DNA of 64,000 bases from Bryobacterales bacterium (GCA_028819215.1 JAPPMG010000003.1:1-64000), one strand, 5' to 3'. Counted from the first letter of the stretch, positions 27,885-36,716 are shown. The notes: a model not told the origin generated them from the letters alone. Numbers and translations are program-made.

Positions 27885-28095
27885 GGACCTGTTCCTGCTG
27901 GAACTCAAGGAAGCACCCGGTGGCACCCGAGATCCGAGGCTTGGTTATGGCGGCCACAGATGGAGTCGTCACTGTCGATGGCGTAGTCCGGCCGGACGCC
28001 GCCAACCCGCGTGCCACCAAGGTCGCCTCGACAACGGGGTCAAGTAGGCTCCAATGATTTGATGGCGAGCGCCTGAACAGGATCCGGCCGACGGT
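27885..28095 (+). pseudogene. Decayed second copy of the BON gene
   Basis: The stretch reading 'EIRGLVMAATDGVVTVDGVV' then 'RPDAANPRATKVAS' matches residues ~46-75 of the BON protein at 24710. After KVAS, a one-base loss shifts the frame, and a TAG replaces a Lys codon. The signal peptide and start are not recognisable. Nucleotide similarity goes on past the old stop codon (GAGCGCCTGAACAGG versus GAGCGCCTAAGCAGG, then GGCCGACGGT in both), so this is a DNA-level duplication, not just a related gene. Confidence 0.8.
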
Positions 28096-28156
28096 AGCGA
28101 ATCCGCCTATAAGAAAGCTGGTCGCACAGCTGCAACAACGGCCGCGGACCGGACAG

Positions 28157-30292
28157 CTAGGTGCGCGCCCGGTCCCAGGCCGCGAAGCTCCCGCCCTGCC
28201 CCGCCAGCTCTTCCAGCAGAGGCGCGGGGCGCCACCAGTGGCCGTGGGCTGCGTGAAACTCCTTCACGCGCTCCAAGACACTGGCCAAGCCTACCGTGTC
28301 GGCGTAGAACATCGGACCGCCGCGCTGCGGCGGAAAGCCGTAGCCGTACAAGTAGATGATGTCGATGTCCGAAGAACGCAGCGCGTAGCCCTCCTCGAGG
28401 ATGCGGGCGCCTTCATTGACCAGGGCGTAGACCAAGCGGTCCCGGATCTCGTCATCGTCAACGTCGCGCTGTGCAATGCCCGCCTCGGCGGCAACGCGCT
28501 GCAGCAAGGCATCGACCTCGGGATCCTCGCTACGGCTGCGATCGGCACCGTAGCGGTACCAGCCCGCACCGGTCTTTTGGCCGTAGCGCCCAAGTTCGCA
28601 GAGTGCGTCCTCCGCCAAGGGCCGCCGAGTGCCGGGCGGATATAGGTGCGGCGCTTCCTTGCGCACCCGCATGCCGACATCCAAACCGGCCAGATCTCCC
28701 ACGGCCATCGGACCCATGGCCGCCCCGAACTCGTACATGACGCTGTCGATGCGTGACGGCCTGGCACCTTCCTCGGCCAAGAACTGGGCTTCGCGGCGGT
28801 AAGGATGGAACATGCGGTTGCCCACGAAGCCGTGGCAGTTGCCGACGAGCACGCCAACCTTTCTCAAGGTGCGGGCCAACGCCATCGAAGTGGCGACGAC
28901 ATCCTTGGCAGTCTCCCGGCCGCGCACGATTTCCAGCAGCCGCATGACATTGGCCGGGCTGAAGAAGTGGTGCCCGATAACGTCCTGCGGGCGCGAGGTA
29001 ACCGAGGCGATCTCGTCCACGCTCAGGGTGGACGTGTTGGAGGCGAGCACGGCACCCTTACGGGCAACCCCATCGATCTGCCGGAAAACCTCCTTCTTCA
29101 GAGCCATGTTCTCGAAGACGGCCTCCACGATGATGTCGGCCTCTTCGAAACCCTCCCAGCCGGTCTGCGGAGTGATCAGAGCCAGGCGCTGTTCAGCGAA
29201 CTCCGGCGTAAAGCGTCCGCGCTTGACAGAGCGCTCGTAGTTCTTGCGGATCGTCGCGATGCCCTTGTCGAGCGCCTCTTGGGTGACCTCCTTGATGCGC
29301 ACGGGAATTCCGGCGTTGGCGTAAGACATTGCGATGCCACCGCCCATGGTCCCCGCGCCCAGCACGGCGGCGGATCGGATCGGCCGCGTCGGCGTCTGCT
29401 TGGGCACGTCTGGAATCTTGCGCACTTGCCGCTCGGAGAAGAACGCATGGATGAGGGCTTTCGATTGCGTCGAGAACAGGCACTCGCGAAAGATCTCGGC
29501 CTCGCGCTTGATGCCATCGGCAAACGGCAACGTCGCTGCGCACTGCACCGCATCGATGGCCTTCAGGGGGGCCATCTGGCCCCTGCGCACCCTGCGCACC
29601 TTGGTCCTGGCAGCGTCGCAGATAGCTGCCGCCTCCTCCGGCGTGCCCAAGCGATCGTCACGCTCGCTCGCCTTGGGGTGCGGTCCCCCGCCCTCCGCGA
29701 TCTCGGCGGCAAACTCGACCGCACCAGCCAGCAATTCCTCATAGCCGCTGCCTTCGATCACCCGGTCGACGATGCCGTGGTCACAGGCGTCCGCAGCCGA
29801 GATCGGGTCGCCAAGCGCGCACATCTCCACGGCCTTCCCGACACCCGCCAAGCGAGGCAGCCTCTGCGTGCCGTGAGCGCCGGGGATGATGCCGAGCTTG
29901 ACTTCTGGCTGCCCGACCTGGGCCGAGGCCAACGCCACCCGGTAGTGGCATCCTTGGGCCGTCTCGAGGCCGCCGCCGAAGGCGGTGCCATGGATCGCCG
30001 CGACGGTCGGCTTGGGGGAGTTCTCGAGGTGTTCGATGACGCTGGTCAGGCCCGGACCGCTCCTCTTCTGCCCGGATGTGATCTTGCCGAATTCCTTGAT
30101 GTCCGCCCCGGCGATGAAGGTCCGCCCGCCTCCGATCAGAACGATGGCATTGACGCTGTCGTCGTCACCGAACTGCCCGACACCTGTCAGGATCCCTTCC
30201 GGGACACCGGGGCTGAGAGCGTTCACAGGGGGGTTGTCGACCGTGATGACACCGACGCTGCCCTCGACACTCAAACGGACTAAGTTCGACAT
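28157..30292 (-). CDS. Fatty-acid oxidation multienzyme (enoyl-CoA hydratase / 3-hydroxyacyl-CoA dehydrogenase)
   Basis: A 711-residue FadB/FadJ-like protein. The N-terminal hydratase/isomerase half has 'GGGRTFIAGADIKEF' (oxyanion-hole region) and 'AAIHGTAFGGGLETAQGCHY'. The C-terminal dehydrogenase half starts with the NAD-binding 'AAVLGAGTMGGGIAMSYANA' and includes 'IVEAVFENMALKKEVF', 'LASNTSTLSVDEIA' and 'GHHFFSPANVMRLLEIV', whose His is catalytic. It performs the second and third steps of beta-oxidation in the cytoplasm. The strong ribosome site GGGAGGA supports the start. The usual thiolase partner is not adjacent. Architecture is closest to single-chain bifunctional enzymes. Confidence 0.94.
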   Translation of the reverse strand: MSNLVRLSVEGSVGVITVDNPPVNALSPGVPEGILTGVGQFGDDDSVNAIVLIGGGRTFIAGADIKEFGKITSGQKRSGPGLTSVIEHLENSPKPTVAAIHGTAFGGGLETAQGCHYRVALASAQVGQPEVKLGIIPGAHGTQRLPRLAGVGKAVEMCALGDPISAADACDHGIVDRVIEGSGYEELLAGAVEFAAEIAEGGGPHPKASERDDRLGTPEEAAAICDAARTKVRRVRRGQMAPLKAIDAVQCAATLPFADGIKREAEIFRECLFSTQSKALIHAFFSERQVRKIPDVPKQTPTRPIRSAAVLGAGTMGGGIAMSYANAGIPVRIKEVTQEALDKGIATIRKNYERSVKRGRFTPEFAEQRLALITPQTGWEGFEEADIIVEAVFENMALKKEVFRQIDGVARKGAVLASNTSTLSVDEIASVTSRPQDVIGHHFFSPANVMRLLEIVRGRETAKDVVATSMALARTLRKVGVLVGNCHGFVGNRMFHPYRREAQFLAEEGARPSRIDSVMYEFGAAMGPMAVGDLAGLDVGMRVRKEAPHLYPPGTRRPLAEDALCELGRYGQKTGAGWYRYGADRSRSEDPEVDALLQRVAAEAGIAQRDVDDDEIRDRLVYALVNEGARILEEGYALRSSDIDIIYLYGYGFPPQRGGPMFYADTVGLASVLERVKEFHAAHGHWWRPAPLLEELAGQGGSFAAWDRART

Positions 30293-30390
30293 GAATTCCT
30301 CCCACCGCTCGAGGCAGCGACGCTTCGAGCGAATTAAGTCCTATAGCGTAGCCAAACTAGTGGCTTTGCAATCGCCAAGAGCGCGCTGGC

Positions 30391-31182
30391 CTAACCGCCC
30401 GAAGCCGCAAGCACCTCGATGTCGACCCGGATCTCGTCCCATGGCGGCAGGCTCTGCAGGCTGCCCATGGCGGCCAGCCCCACGTCAACCTCCTTGCCGC
30501 CGTGAGGCGGCAAGGGGTCGCTGATCACCACTTCGAACGTCGCCAGCGGCGGAGCTTGCGAACTGGCCTCGCGCACTCGGAGAAGCACTTGGACCGCTAC
30601 CGACTGCGCCTCCCTGGAATGATTGGCCACGAAGGCCCGCACGTGCGTCTGGAAATCGTCGTCGTAGTACGGCCGAATGCCGGAGATTTCGATCGGCCCC
30701 CGAACGCCGATTGCGAACGTTTCGACCGGAGACACGGCCATCTCGGCCGGATCTTCCAAGCGGAGCGCCGAGAACAAGCCGCCGGGCCCGGTGGAAACCA
30801 CGACCGCGACGCAGACGGCCAATGCCACCGCCGCGCCGAACCAGAGCAAGTGCTTGGTCTGGAGCGCAAACGCCCCGCGCGGTCGACTCTCCCTCCGCGC
30901 GGCAGGAGCCTGGATCGGTTCAACAGGAGTCTGAATCGGCTCCGCAGCAGTCTGAGTCGGCTCCGCAGCGACAGGCACCGCCGGATCGGAGGCCGCCTGC
31001 GGATCAGGGCTTGCCGGGGGCTCGGCCTGGGGCGCTTGCACGGCCTGTGTCTCGTCCCCGGCCGGCACGGGGCTGTGCCGCGTAGCGGGCTCGGGCGCGG
31101 CGCCCCGCGCCGCGCAGTGCGGGCATGTGACTTCAGCTACATCGACGCTGCCGCCGCATTTCGGACAGACCCAAGTGAACAT
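30391..31182 (-). CDS. Zinc-ribbon membrane protein, function unknown
   Basis: A 263-residue protein. It starts at the ATG of 'MFTWVCPKCGGSVDVAEVTC' (31182; GGAAGAGG upstream) rather than at 31323. The first 25 residues form a zinc ribbon (CPKC...CPHC). A ~85-residue Pro/Ala/Glu/Gln-rich linker with repeats of 'EPIQTPVEP' type follows, then a membrane helix ('LLWFGAAVALAVCVAVVVS') and a ~95-residue extracytoplasmic domain with 'RAFVANHSREAQSVAVQVLL', which reads like an Ig-like or FxLYD-type beta-sandwich. Function is unknown. It is divergent from gatB. Confidence 0.72.
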   Translation of the reverse strand: MFTWVCPKCGGSVDVAEVTCPHCAARGAAPEPATRHSPVPAGDETQAVQAPQAEPPASPDPQAASDPAVPVAAEPTQTAAEPIQTPVEPIQAPAARRESRPRGAFALQTKHLLWFGAAVALAVCVAVVVSTGPGGLFSALRLEDPAEMAVSPVETFAIGVRGPIEISGIRPYYDDDFQTHVRAFVANHSREAQSVAVQVLLRVREASSQAPPLATFEVVISDPLPPHGGKEVDVGLAAMGSLQSLPPWDEIRVDIEVLAASGG

Positions 31183-31282
31183 GCCTCTTCCATTGTGCAG
31201 CAAGGCCCGGCTGGGAGGCGCAGCGACCTGCGGAAGATCGAATACGGTTCTGCCGGTGCGAGGCGCGGAAAACGACGTTGGA

Positions 31283-31288
31283 TATAAT
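31283..31288 (+). promoter_or_regulatory. Consensus -10 TATAAT upstream of gatB
   Basis: TATAAT followed by CCGATTCGGGC, 34 nt before the gatB ATG. It closely matches the element upstream of phoH at 22148. Confidence 0.5.
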
Positions 31289-31322
31289 CCGATTCGGGCT
31301 CGGTCCGTAAATCTCCCAGCCA

Positions 31323-32804
31323 ATGTCCTCCTTGGATGCAGGTCTAGCGGACGAAGCTACCATCTCGAAGTACGAGCCTGTCATCGGCTTAGAAGTCCAC
31401 GTCCAGCTCAAGACGAAGACCAAGATCTTCTCCCACTCGAGCCACGCCTTCGGCAATGCGCCGAACACCCAGACCGATCCGGTCGTACTGGGGTTGCCAG
31501 GCGCACTGCCCGTGCTGAACCGAGAGGCGGTCTCGCTGGCAGTGCGCGCCTCCCTAGCGATCAACTGCAAGGTCAACCGCTACTCACAGTTCGCGCGGAA
31601 GAACTACTTCTACCCCGACTTGCCCAAGGGCTACCAGATCTCGCAGTACGACCACCCCCTTGCCGAGCACGGCTGGCTGGACATCCAGACCGGAGAGCTT
31701 GCCAAGCGCATCGGGGTCACCCGCCTGCACATGGAAGAGGATGCCGGCAAGACCATCCACGACGGGTTCCCGGACTCGCACCGCTACAGCTATGTGGACC
31801 TGAACCGTGCCGGCGCGCCGCTGTGCGAGATTGTGAGCGAGCCGGACTTGCGCAGCGCCGACGAAGCGGTGGCCTATCTGAATGAACTCAAACTGCTGAT
31901 GCAGTTCGCCCGCGCCTCGGACTGTGACATGGAGAAGGGACAGCTGCGCTGTGACGCCAATGTCTCGCTGCGCCTGCGGGGCGGCGACAAGTTTGGCACG
32001 CGCTGCGAAATCAAGAACCTCAACTCGTTTCGCTTCGTCAAGCAGGCCATCCAGTACGAGATCGCGCGCCAAGCGGCGCTACTGGAGGCCGGAGGCACCG
32101 TGGTGCAAGAGACCCGACTGTTCAACACCACCACCGGCACCACCGCAGGCATGCGCGGCAAAGAGGATTCCCACGACTACCGGTACTTCCCCGAGCCGGA
32201 CCTGCCCCCCCTCATCGTGGAGGACGAGTGGTTGGACGAGATTCGTGATGAGATACCGGAGCTGCCCCCGGCCATGCGGAAGCGGTTCGTCGAGCAGTAC
32301 GGGCTGTCCGACTACGACGCCAAGGTCCTCACGCTGACGGCCGCGACCGCGGCCTACTTCGAGGCCGTAGCCAAGGCTGCCGACAATCCCAAGCTCGCGT
32401 CCAATTGGGTGCAGGGCGAATTGATGGGGGCTCTGAACGCCGCGGGCAAGGCTATCGAGGACTCCCCGGTGGGCGCGGCCGAAATCGGCGAGCTGATCGC
32501 CCTAGTGAACAAGGGGACTTTGTCCGGCAAACTCGGGAAGGAAGTGTTCGCGAAGATGTTCGAGAGCGGCAAGAGCGCCCCTGAGATCATCGAGGCCGAG
32601 GGTCTGCGACAGATCAGCGACACCGACGAGCTGGACAAGATCATCAGCGAGGTCCTGGCCCGGTCAGAACGCCAGGTGCAACAGTATCGCGGCGGCAAGA
32701 CGGGCGTGATCGGTTACTTCGTGGGACAGGTGATGAAGGCCACCCGGGGCCAAGCTAACCCCAATCTGGTCAATCAGATGCTGCGAGCTGCCCTAGACGG
32801 CTGA
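31323..32804 (+). CDS. gatB: Asp-tRNA(Asn)/Glu-tRNA(Gln) amidotransferase subunit B
   Basis: A 493-residue GatB. Signature blocks are 'PVIGLEVHVQLKTKTKIFSH', 'RKNYFYPDLPKGYQISQYD', 'HMEEDAGKTIHD', 'YVDLNRAGAPLCEIVSEPD' and 'MRGKEDSHDYRYFPEPDLPP'. The C-terminal ~150 residues are the GatB/YqeY helical domain that contacts tRNA. It acts in the cytoplasm with GatA and GatC, which are not in this window, and indicates an indirect route to Gln- and/or Asn-tRNA. Length is normal. Confidence 0.96.
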   Translation: MSSLDAGLADEATISKYEPVIGLEVHVQLKTKTKIFSHSSHAFGNAPNTQTDPVVLGLPGALPVLNREAVSLAVRASLAINCKVNRYSQFARKNYFYPDLPKGYQISQYDHPLAEHGWLDIQTGELAKRIGVTRLHMEEDAGKTIHDGFPDSHRYSYVDLNRAGAPLCEIVSEPDLRSADEAVAYLNELKLLMQFARASDCDMEKGQLRCDANVSLRLRGGDKFGTRCEIKNLNSFRFVKQAIQYEIARQAALLEAGGTVVQETRLFNTTTGTTAGMRGKEDSHDYRYFPEPDLPPLIVEDEWLDEIRDEIPELPPAMRKRFVEQYGLSDYDAKVLTLTAATAAYFEAVAKAADNPKLASNWVQGELMGALNAAGKAIEDSPVGAAEIGELIALVNKGTLSGKLGKEVFAKMFESGKSAPEIIEAEGLRQISDTDELDKIISEVLARSERQVQQYRGGKTGVIGYFVGQVMKATRGQANPNLVNQMLRAALDG

Positions 32805-32821
32805 ACCTCGCGCCGGCACGC

Positions 32822-32839
32822 GCCGATGCCGGGATCGGC
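32822..32839. terminator. Hairpin between convergent gatB and LytTR regulator genes
   Basis: GCCGAT-GCCGGG-ATCGGC, a perfect 6-bp stem with a 6-nt loop in the 37-nt gap between two convergent genes. No T-run. Confidence 0.4.
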
Positions 32840-32841
32840 AA

Positions 32842-33585
32842 TCATTGCAGCAACGTGCGCACAATCGCGGCGTTGCGCTTGCTCACGGTGTATTGCAAGC
32901 CGTTGACCAGCGTCAGCAGCCAGCGGCGACTGCTCAGCGAGCTGATGCGCCCGATCTTGTCGCTGTTGACAAGAACTGCCCTGTGCACGCGCAGGAAACT
33001 CGAGCCGGCTAGCCTGGCCGCAATGGCTGTCAGTGTCTGCGTCGCACGGTAGCGCTTGTTCTGCGTCTGGATCCAGACGATCTCGCCCGAAGCCTGAAAG
33101 GCATAGACCTGATCGAGGTCGATTAGCAAGAATTCGCGCCCGTGGCAGGCGACGATCTTCGAACTCTGCCGACCGCGCTGAGCGGCAGCGTTAACTGTCC
33201 GGGCCACGCGCTCGGCATTGTCCCGAGGATTCCTGTGAGCCCGTCGAGCCCGTTGGATCGAGCGGTCGAGCCGCTCGACGCTGAACGGCTTCAACAAGTA
33301 GTCGACCGCGCCGATCTCGAACGCCTTCAGCGCGTGCTCGCTGTAGGCCGTGACGAAAACGATCGAGGGCAGTTGCCCGCGGATACCGCGAACCACTTCA
33401 AACCCGTCGCGGACGGGCATCTGGATGTCGAGAAGCACCAAATCAGGGTGTAATTCCTCGATCCGCTCCATCGCTGTCAACCCGTTCTCGGCCTCGCCAA
33501 CGATCTCGACCCCCTCGATCTGGGCCAAGTCCCGGCGCAGTACGTCGCGAGCAGCACGCTCGTCGTCGACGATCAGGGTCCGCAT
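32842..33585 (-). CDS. LytTR-family response regulator
   Basis: A 247-residue two-component regulator. The receiver domain is residues ~1-115 with the acidic pocket 'LIVDDE' and the phosphoacceptor D53 in 'LVLLDIQMP', the conserved Thr/Ser region 'IVFVTAYSEHALKAF', and 'DYLLKPF' containing the conserved Lys. The C-terminal LytTR DNA-binding domain includes 'RYRATQTLTAIAARLAGSSF' then 'RVHRAVLVNSDKI'. An ATG 8 codons upstream (33609) is possible. Its probable partner kinase is the LytS-like gene at 34800, which faces away with another gene between them. Confidence 0.92.
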   Translation of the reverse strand: MRTLIVDDERAARDVLRRDLAQIEGVEIVGEAENGLTAMERIEELHPDLVLLDIQMPVRDGFEVVRGIRGQLPSIVFVTAYSEHALKAFEIGAVDYLLKPFSVERLDRSIQRARRAHRNPRDNAERVARTVNAAAQRGRQSSKIVACHGREFLLIDLDQVYAFQASGEIVWIQTQNKRYRATQTLTAIAARLAGSSFLRVHRAVLVNSDKIGRISSLSSRRWLLTLVNGLQYTVSKRNAAIVRTLLQ

Positions 33586-33971
33586 TGTCTGGGCTGGCCT
33601 GTCGGGCATGCTGTTCGATGTTGTATCACGGCACCGTCAGTGTCCGTACGCACAACTGCGCGAACGGAACACAGGAGTCAATGAACGGGTCTTCCGAGGC
33701 TGGCAAGCGGGCCATTCGCTCGGGAACGACGCTGGCATCCGATGCGATCCGATCATCGAATCCGACGAATTTCGCACTAACGTTCGGGCAGAGAGCGAAC
33801 GCCGCTTCAAGGCCTGCAATGGCGGCATCGATCGTGAAGTGGCGCAGAAAGGATGTCGAGCCTTTATGGGTCTAAATACTAGACATATAGAAGATTATAT
33901 ACTATATTTTTCGTAGAAAGAACGATGATTCGACGAATTCAAAGTTCATTCTCAGTCACTGGAGGACAAAT
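33586..33971. other. Intergenic region with an AT-rich island
   Basis: No convincing gene. Bases ~33871-33930 are strikingly AT-rich (TAAATACTAGACATATAG, ATTATATACTATATTTTTCG) in a GC-rich genome. They contain at least two -10-like hexamers (TATACT at 33898) and an imperfect TATAG/CTATA inverted pair. The island lies just before the coiled-coil gene at 33972 and probably carries its promoter. Confidence 0.6.
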
Positions 33972-34514
33972 ATGAAACACGAGACTGACACACCTGAAAC
34001 TGCACACCACAAATCCATGGTCGCTCTCTTAATCCGCCTCGGGGCCAACCCGGACGAAGCGTATAATGCGACCGAGGCGATGACGTCGGAAACCAAGCGC
34101 GTAGCCCTAGATCTCGTCGAGGGAGTGAAGTTGCAGGTTCTGTCGCGCCTCGAGGCGCTTCACACCGCGCTGATGGGCTTCAAGGCCGAAGTTGCGGCGA
34201 GATTTGAGGCAATCGACCATCGCTTCGAGGCTATGAACCATCGGTTCGAGGCCGTCGACCATCAGTTCGAGGCCGTCGACCATCGCTTCGGGTCGATCGA
34301 GCGCGAGATGAGAGCGGGCTTCAAGGCCATCGAGCAGCGCTTCGATGGTATGGAACAGGGGTTCGACAGGATGCAAGCCCACCTCGATGGTCATCTCGCG
34401 AGTTACAGGAAGCTGCTACTGCTGCTTGTTGTACCCGTTGCCGTAGCCATCACGGCTGGAATCGGAGGGATGATCTGGAAGGCCATCAGCAGTTGGCCGA
34501 CTGGCTTGCCGTAG
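33972..34514 (+). CDS. Coiled-coil protein with C-terminal membrane anchor
   Basis: A 180-residue protein of unknown function. Residues ~1-60 are mixed helical; residues 77-111 are five tandem 7-residue repeats of the form RFEAVDH, followed by further heptads to ~145, so a long coiled coil is expected. A membrane helix (KLLLLLVVPVAVAITAGIGG) lies at ~148-167 with a short tail. It resembles the general layout of small DUF1640-type coiled-coil membrane proteins, but I cannot assign it firmly. A strong ribosome site (GGAGGA) and the AT-rich upstream region support expression. It is placed between a LytTR regulator and a LytS-like kinase. Confidence 0.75.
   Translation: MKHETDTPETAHHKSMVALLIRLGANPDEAYNATEAMTSETKRVALDLVEGVKLQVLSRLEALHTALMGFKAEVAARFEAIDHRFEAMNHRFEAVDHQFEAVDHRFGSIEREMRAGFKAIEQRFDGMEQGFDRMQAHLDGHLASYRKLLLLLVVPVAVAITAGIGGMIWKAISSWPTGLP
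34200..34304 (+). repeat. Five 21-bp tandem repeats inside the coiled-coil gene
   Basis: Each unit encodes one heptad (RFEAIDH, RFEAMNH, RFEAVDH, QFEAVDH, RFGSIER). The third and fourth units are almost identical in DNA, suggesting recent slippage or duplication. Confidence 0.85.
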
Positions 34515-34624
34515 TCGGCTGTTCCAGAATCCCGCATCCGGGCAGGTTCCTTGGCGGAATTGCGAACGACCAACTCGGCTGCGGCCTCGAAGGACACGCA
34601 AGAGCTGGTGAGTTGCACGTTGCA

Positions 34625-34663
34625 CGATTCGCGTCAGCGGCCAAGCGTGGCTGACGCGAATCG
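34625..34663. repeat. Perfect 14-bp inverted repeat
   Basis: CGATTCGCGTCAGC and GCTGACGCGAATCG separated by 11 nt, in the 285-nt gap between the coiled-coil gene and the LytS-like kinase gene. There is no T-run. It may act as a terminator/stability hairpin or a dyad operator. The rest of this gap shows nothing recognisable. Confidence 0.7.
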
Positions 34664-34799
34664 CCAGCCACAACCTGCCCGGTTCGGCTTCACTGCATCC
34701 CATCACCCAAATGGCCGGCGCAGTAAGGACGGCGGAGCCGAGAGTCCGGCAAGACGAGGCCCCAAGATTCGAACTCAGGGCAGTGGGGTAAGACGCTAG

Positions 34800-36623
34800 G
34801 TGGAATTCGCGAATCACTTTCCGATCCTGCTGAACCTGCTGGGGCACGCGGCCGGCGTCACAGCGTTTGGAGCCTTCCTGATCCTGCTCGCAAGGAGCCC
34901 GCGCCGCGATATCGGGGTGCCAGCAGCGGCAGCTGCGCTCGCGCTGTGCTGGAATCTCGGGTCGTTGACGGGGCTGCTGGCCGATCCGGGGGGACAGTTT
35001 CAGGCTGCCGTCTCGGCTCTGAGCCTCGCCTTCCTGAGCCTGTTGCCCTGCACGCTGCTGCACTCAGCGCTAGGAAACGAGCATCGCTGGCTGTCCGCAG
35101 CCGGTTACACAGTTGGCGCGGCGGCAGCGATGATTCACGTCACGAGCGCTTTGGGCGTGCCGGTTGCCAGCCCGGGCGCGGGTCTGGCTTCGATCAACTA
35201 TGGCTTCGGCTCCCTATCGATCATCGGCGCAGTGCTACTAGCACGCGGGGGGTCTCAGCGGAGACGCTCCGGCATGCGGACGCTGGCGGCGATGGCGCTG
35301 TTCCTGCTGGCGCTTTCGTTTGTCCATTTTGGCCGCGCCCACGAGCCAGGAGCGTGGTTGCACGAATTGGTGTTCCACCACGCCGGCATTCCGCTAGCCC
35401 TATTCGTGCTGCTCCAAGACTACCGCTTCTTGCTAATGGACGTGTTCATCCGGCTGGCCGGGTCAGTCTTCTTGGCGGCGGCGTTCGCAGGCACGATTCT
35501 ATGGGTGGCAGATCTGCTGGGCTTGGTGCATGCCGCCTCGCAGACCGCCTCAGACTTGGCGGCGTTCTTGGTGCTGTCCGGCCTGGCGATATTGGCCTAT
35601 CCCGCGATCGGTCAGCGCATGGGCGCCTGGGCGGACAACAGCCTCTTCCGACGCAAGAACTTGCAGGCCGCCACCCGCGCCGTTGGCACGCTGGGGGCCG
35701 ATGACGAGGACACCTTCCTGACGGGAGCGGTCGCGGCGATCGCTGAGTTCGTGTCCGCGGAGCATTGGGAGCTGTTGAGCGCAGACAGCAAGGTGCGCGT
35801 CGCGAAGTCAGAAACCATTCCCGCTCCTGGCGTAGAGGCGCTCCGCGCGGCCGGCCACGGCTGGGGCGAGGCCGTGGTGCCGCTGCAGGATGGAACAGGA
35901 GCCCAGCGTCTCTTGCTGCTCGGCGCGCGCGAGGGCGGGCGTCGCTACCTGAGCGTGGATCTGGCCGACCTAGACCTGCTCGCTGCGGCGGTTGCTAAGC
36001 GGGTCGAGGCAATGCGTCGCGACGAGCAAGATAGCCTGCTGCGCGATGCCGAGATCGCGGCGCTTCGGGCTCAGATCAACCCCCACTTCCTGTTCAACTC
36101 CTTGAACGCCCTTAACGCGATCATTCCCGCGGGAGCGACCTCTGCCCGCAAGACTCTGTTGAACCTGGCTGATATCTTCCGCTACTCGTTGAGCAGCAAG
36201 CAGCAGCTCGTCTCGCTCGCCGATGAGATCGATATCGTGGAGGCCTACCTGCAGATCGAGAGGCTCCGATTGGCAGATCGGCTGACCACCCGCATAGAGA
36301 TCGACGAGCGAGTCCGCTTCAGCCGAGTGCCGGCGCTGTCTATCCAGCCCTTGGTGGAAAACGCAGTCAAGCACGGCGTGAGCCGCAAGGCCGATGGCGG
36401 AGAAGTGCGGGTCTCGGCCCGCGAGGATTCGGGCGGGCTGCGCGTGGAGGTGGCAGACAACGGTCCCGGCTTCGACACTGAAGCCCAGCGGGACCGCGGC
36501 CATGGGCTGCGCAGCGTCGAGCGGAGATTGCAGCTGTGCTACGAGGGAGCGGTCGAGTTTCGAGTCGAATCCGATGATTCCGGGGCCCGCGTCGGCTTCA
36601 CCATCCCTTCCGCTGCGCAGTAG
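34800..36623 (+). CDS. LytS-type membrane sensor histidine kinase
   Basis: A 607-residue kinase starting with GTG. The N-terminal ~280 residues contain about eight membrane segments, reading as a 7TM-like sensor module. A GAF-like region (~285-400) follows, then the His-kinase domain with the LytS/YehU signature 'RAQINPHFLFNSLNALNAII' (predicted phospho-His429). The ATPase motifs are 'LVENAVKHGVSRK' (N box) and 'VEVADNGPGF' (G1). It would signal to the LytTR regulator at 32842. The two are not in one operon but divergent, flanking the coiled-coil gene. Confidence 0.9.
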   Translation: MEFANHFPILLNLLGHAAGVTAFGAFLILLARSPRRDIGVPAAAAALALCWNLGSLTGLLADPGGQFQAAVSALSLAFLSLLPCTLLHSALGNEHRWLSAAGYTVGAAAAMIHVTSALGVPVASPGAGLASINYGFGSLSIIGAVLLARGGSQRRRSGMRTLAAMALFLLALSFVHFGRAHEPGAWLHELVFHHAGIPLALFVLLQDYRFLLMDVFIRLAGSVFLAAAFAGTILWVADLLGLVHAASQTASDLAAFLVLSGLAILAYPAIGQRMGAWADNSLFRRKNLQAATRAVGTLGADDEDTFLTGAVAAIAEFVSAEHWELLSADSKVRVAKSETIPAPGVEALRAAGHGWGEAVVPLQDGTGAQRLLLLGAREGGRRYLSVDLADLDLLAAAVAKRVEAMRRDEQDSLLRDAEIAALRAQINPHFLFNSLNALNAIIPAGATSARKTLLNLADIFRYSLSSKQQLVSLADEIDIVEAYLQIERLRLADRLTTRIEIDERVRFSRVPALSIQPLVENAVKHGVSRKADGGEVRVSAREDSGGLRVEVADNGPGFDTEAQRDRGHGLRSVERRLQLCYEGAVEFRVESDDSGARVGFTIPSAAQ

Positions 36624-36716
36624 CGCGGCCGCGAGGCGCCCGCAATTCCGGGCTCTCGCCGATCGCGAGGCGAAACATCTGCCCCGGAACCGTGCGAAGA
36701 TAGGTTTCAGAAACCG

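Noticed and set aside
28805-30283. Long open reading on the plus strand opposite the fatty-acid oxidation gene
   Set aside because: It mirrors the codons of a clear FadB/FadJ-like protein on the minus strand. Its protein text has no recognisable motif and is low-complexity Arg/Gly/Asp-rich, as expected of a GC-rich shadow.
34200-34304. Tandem 21-bp repeats considered as a CRISPR or intergenic repeat array
   Set aside because: The units are in frame, encode heptads inside a gene, and have no spacers.
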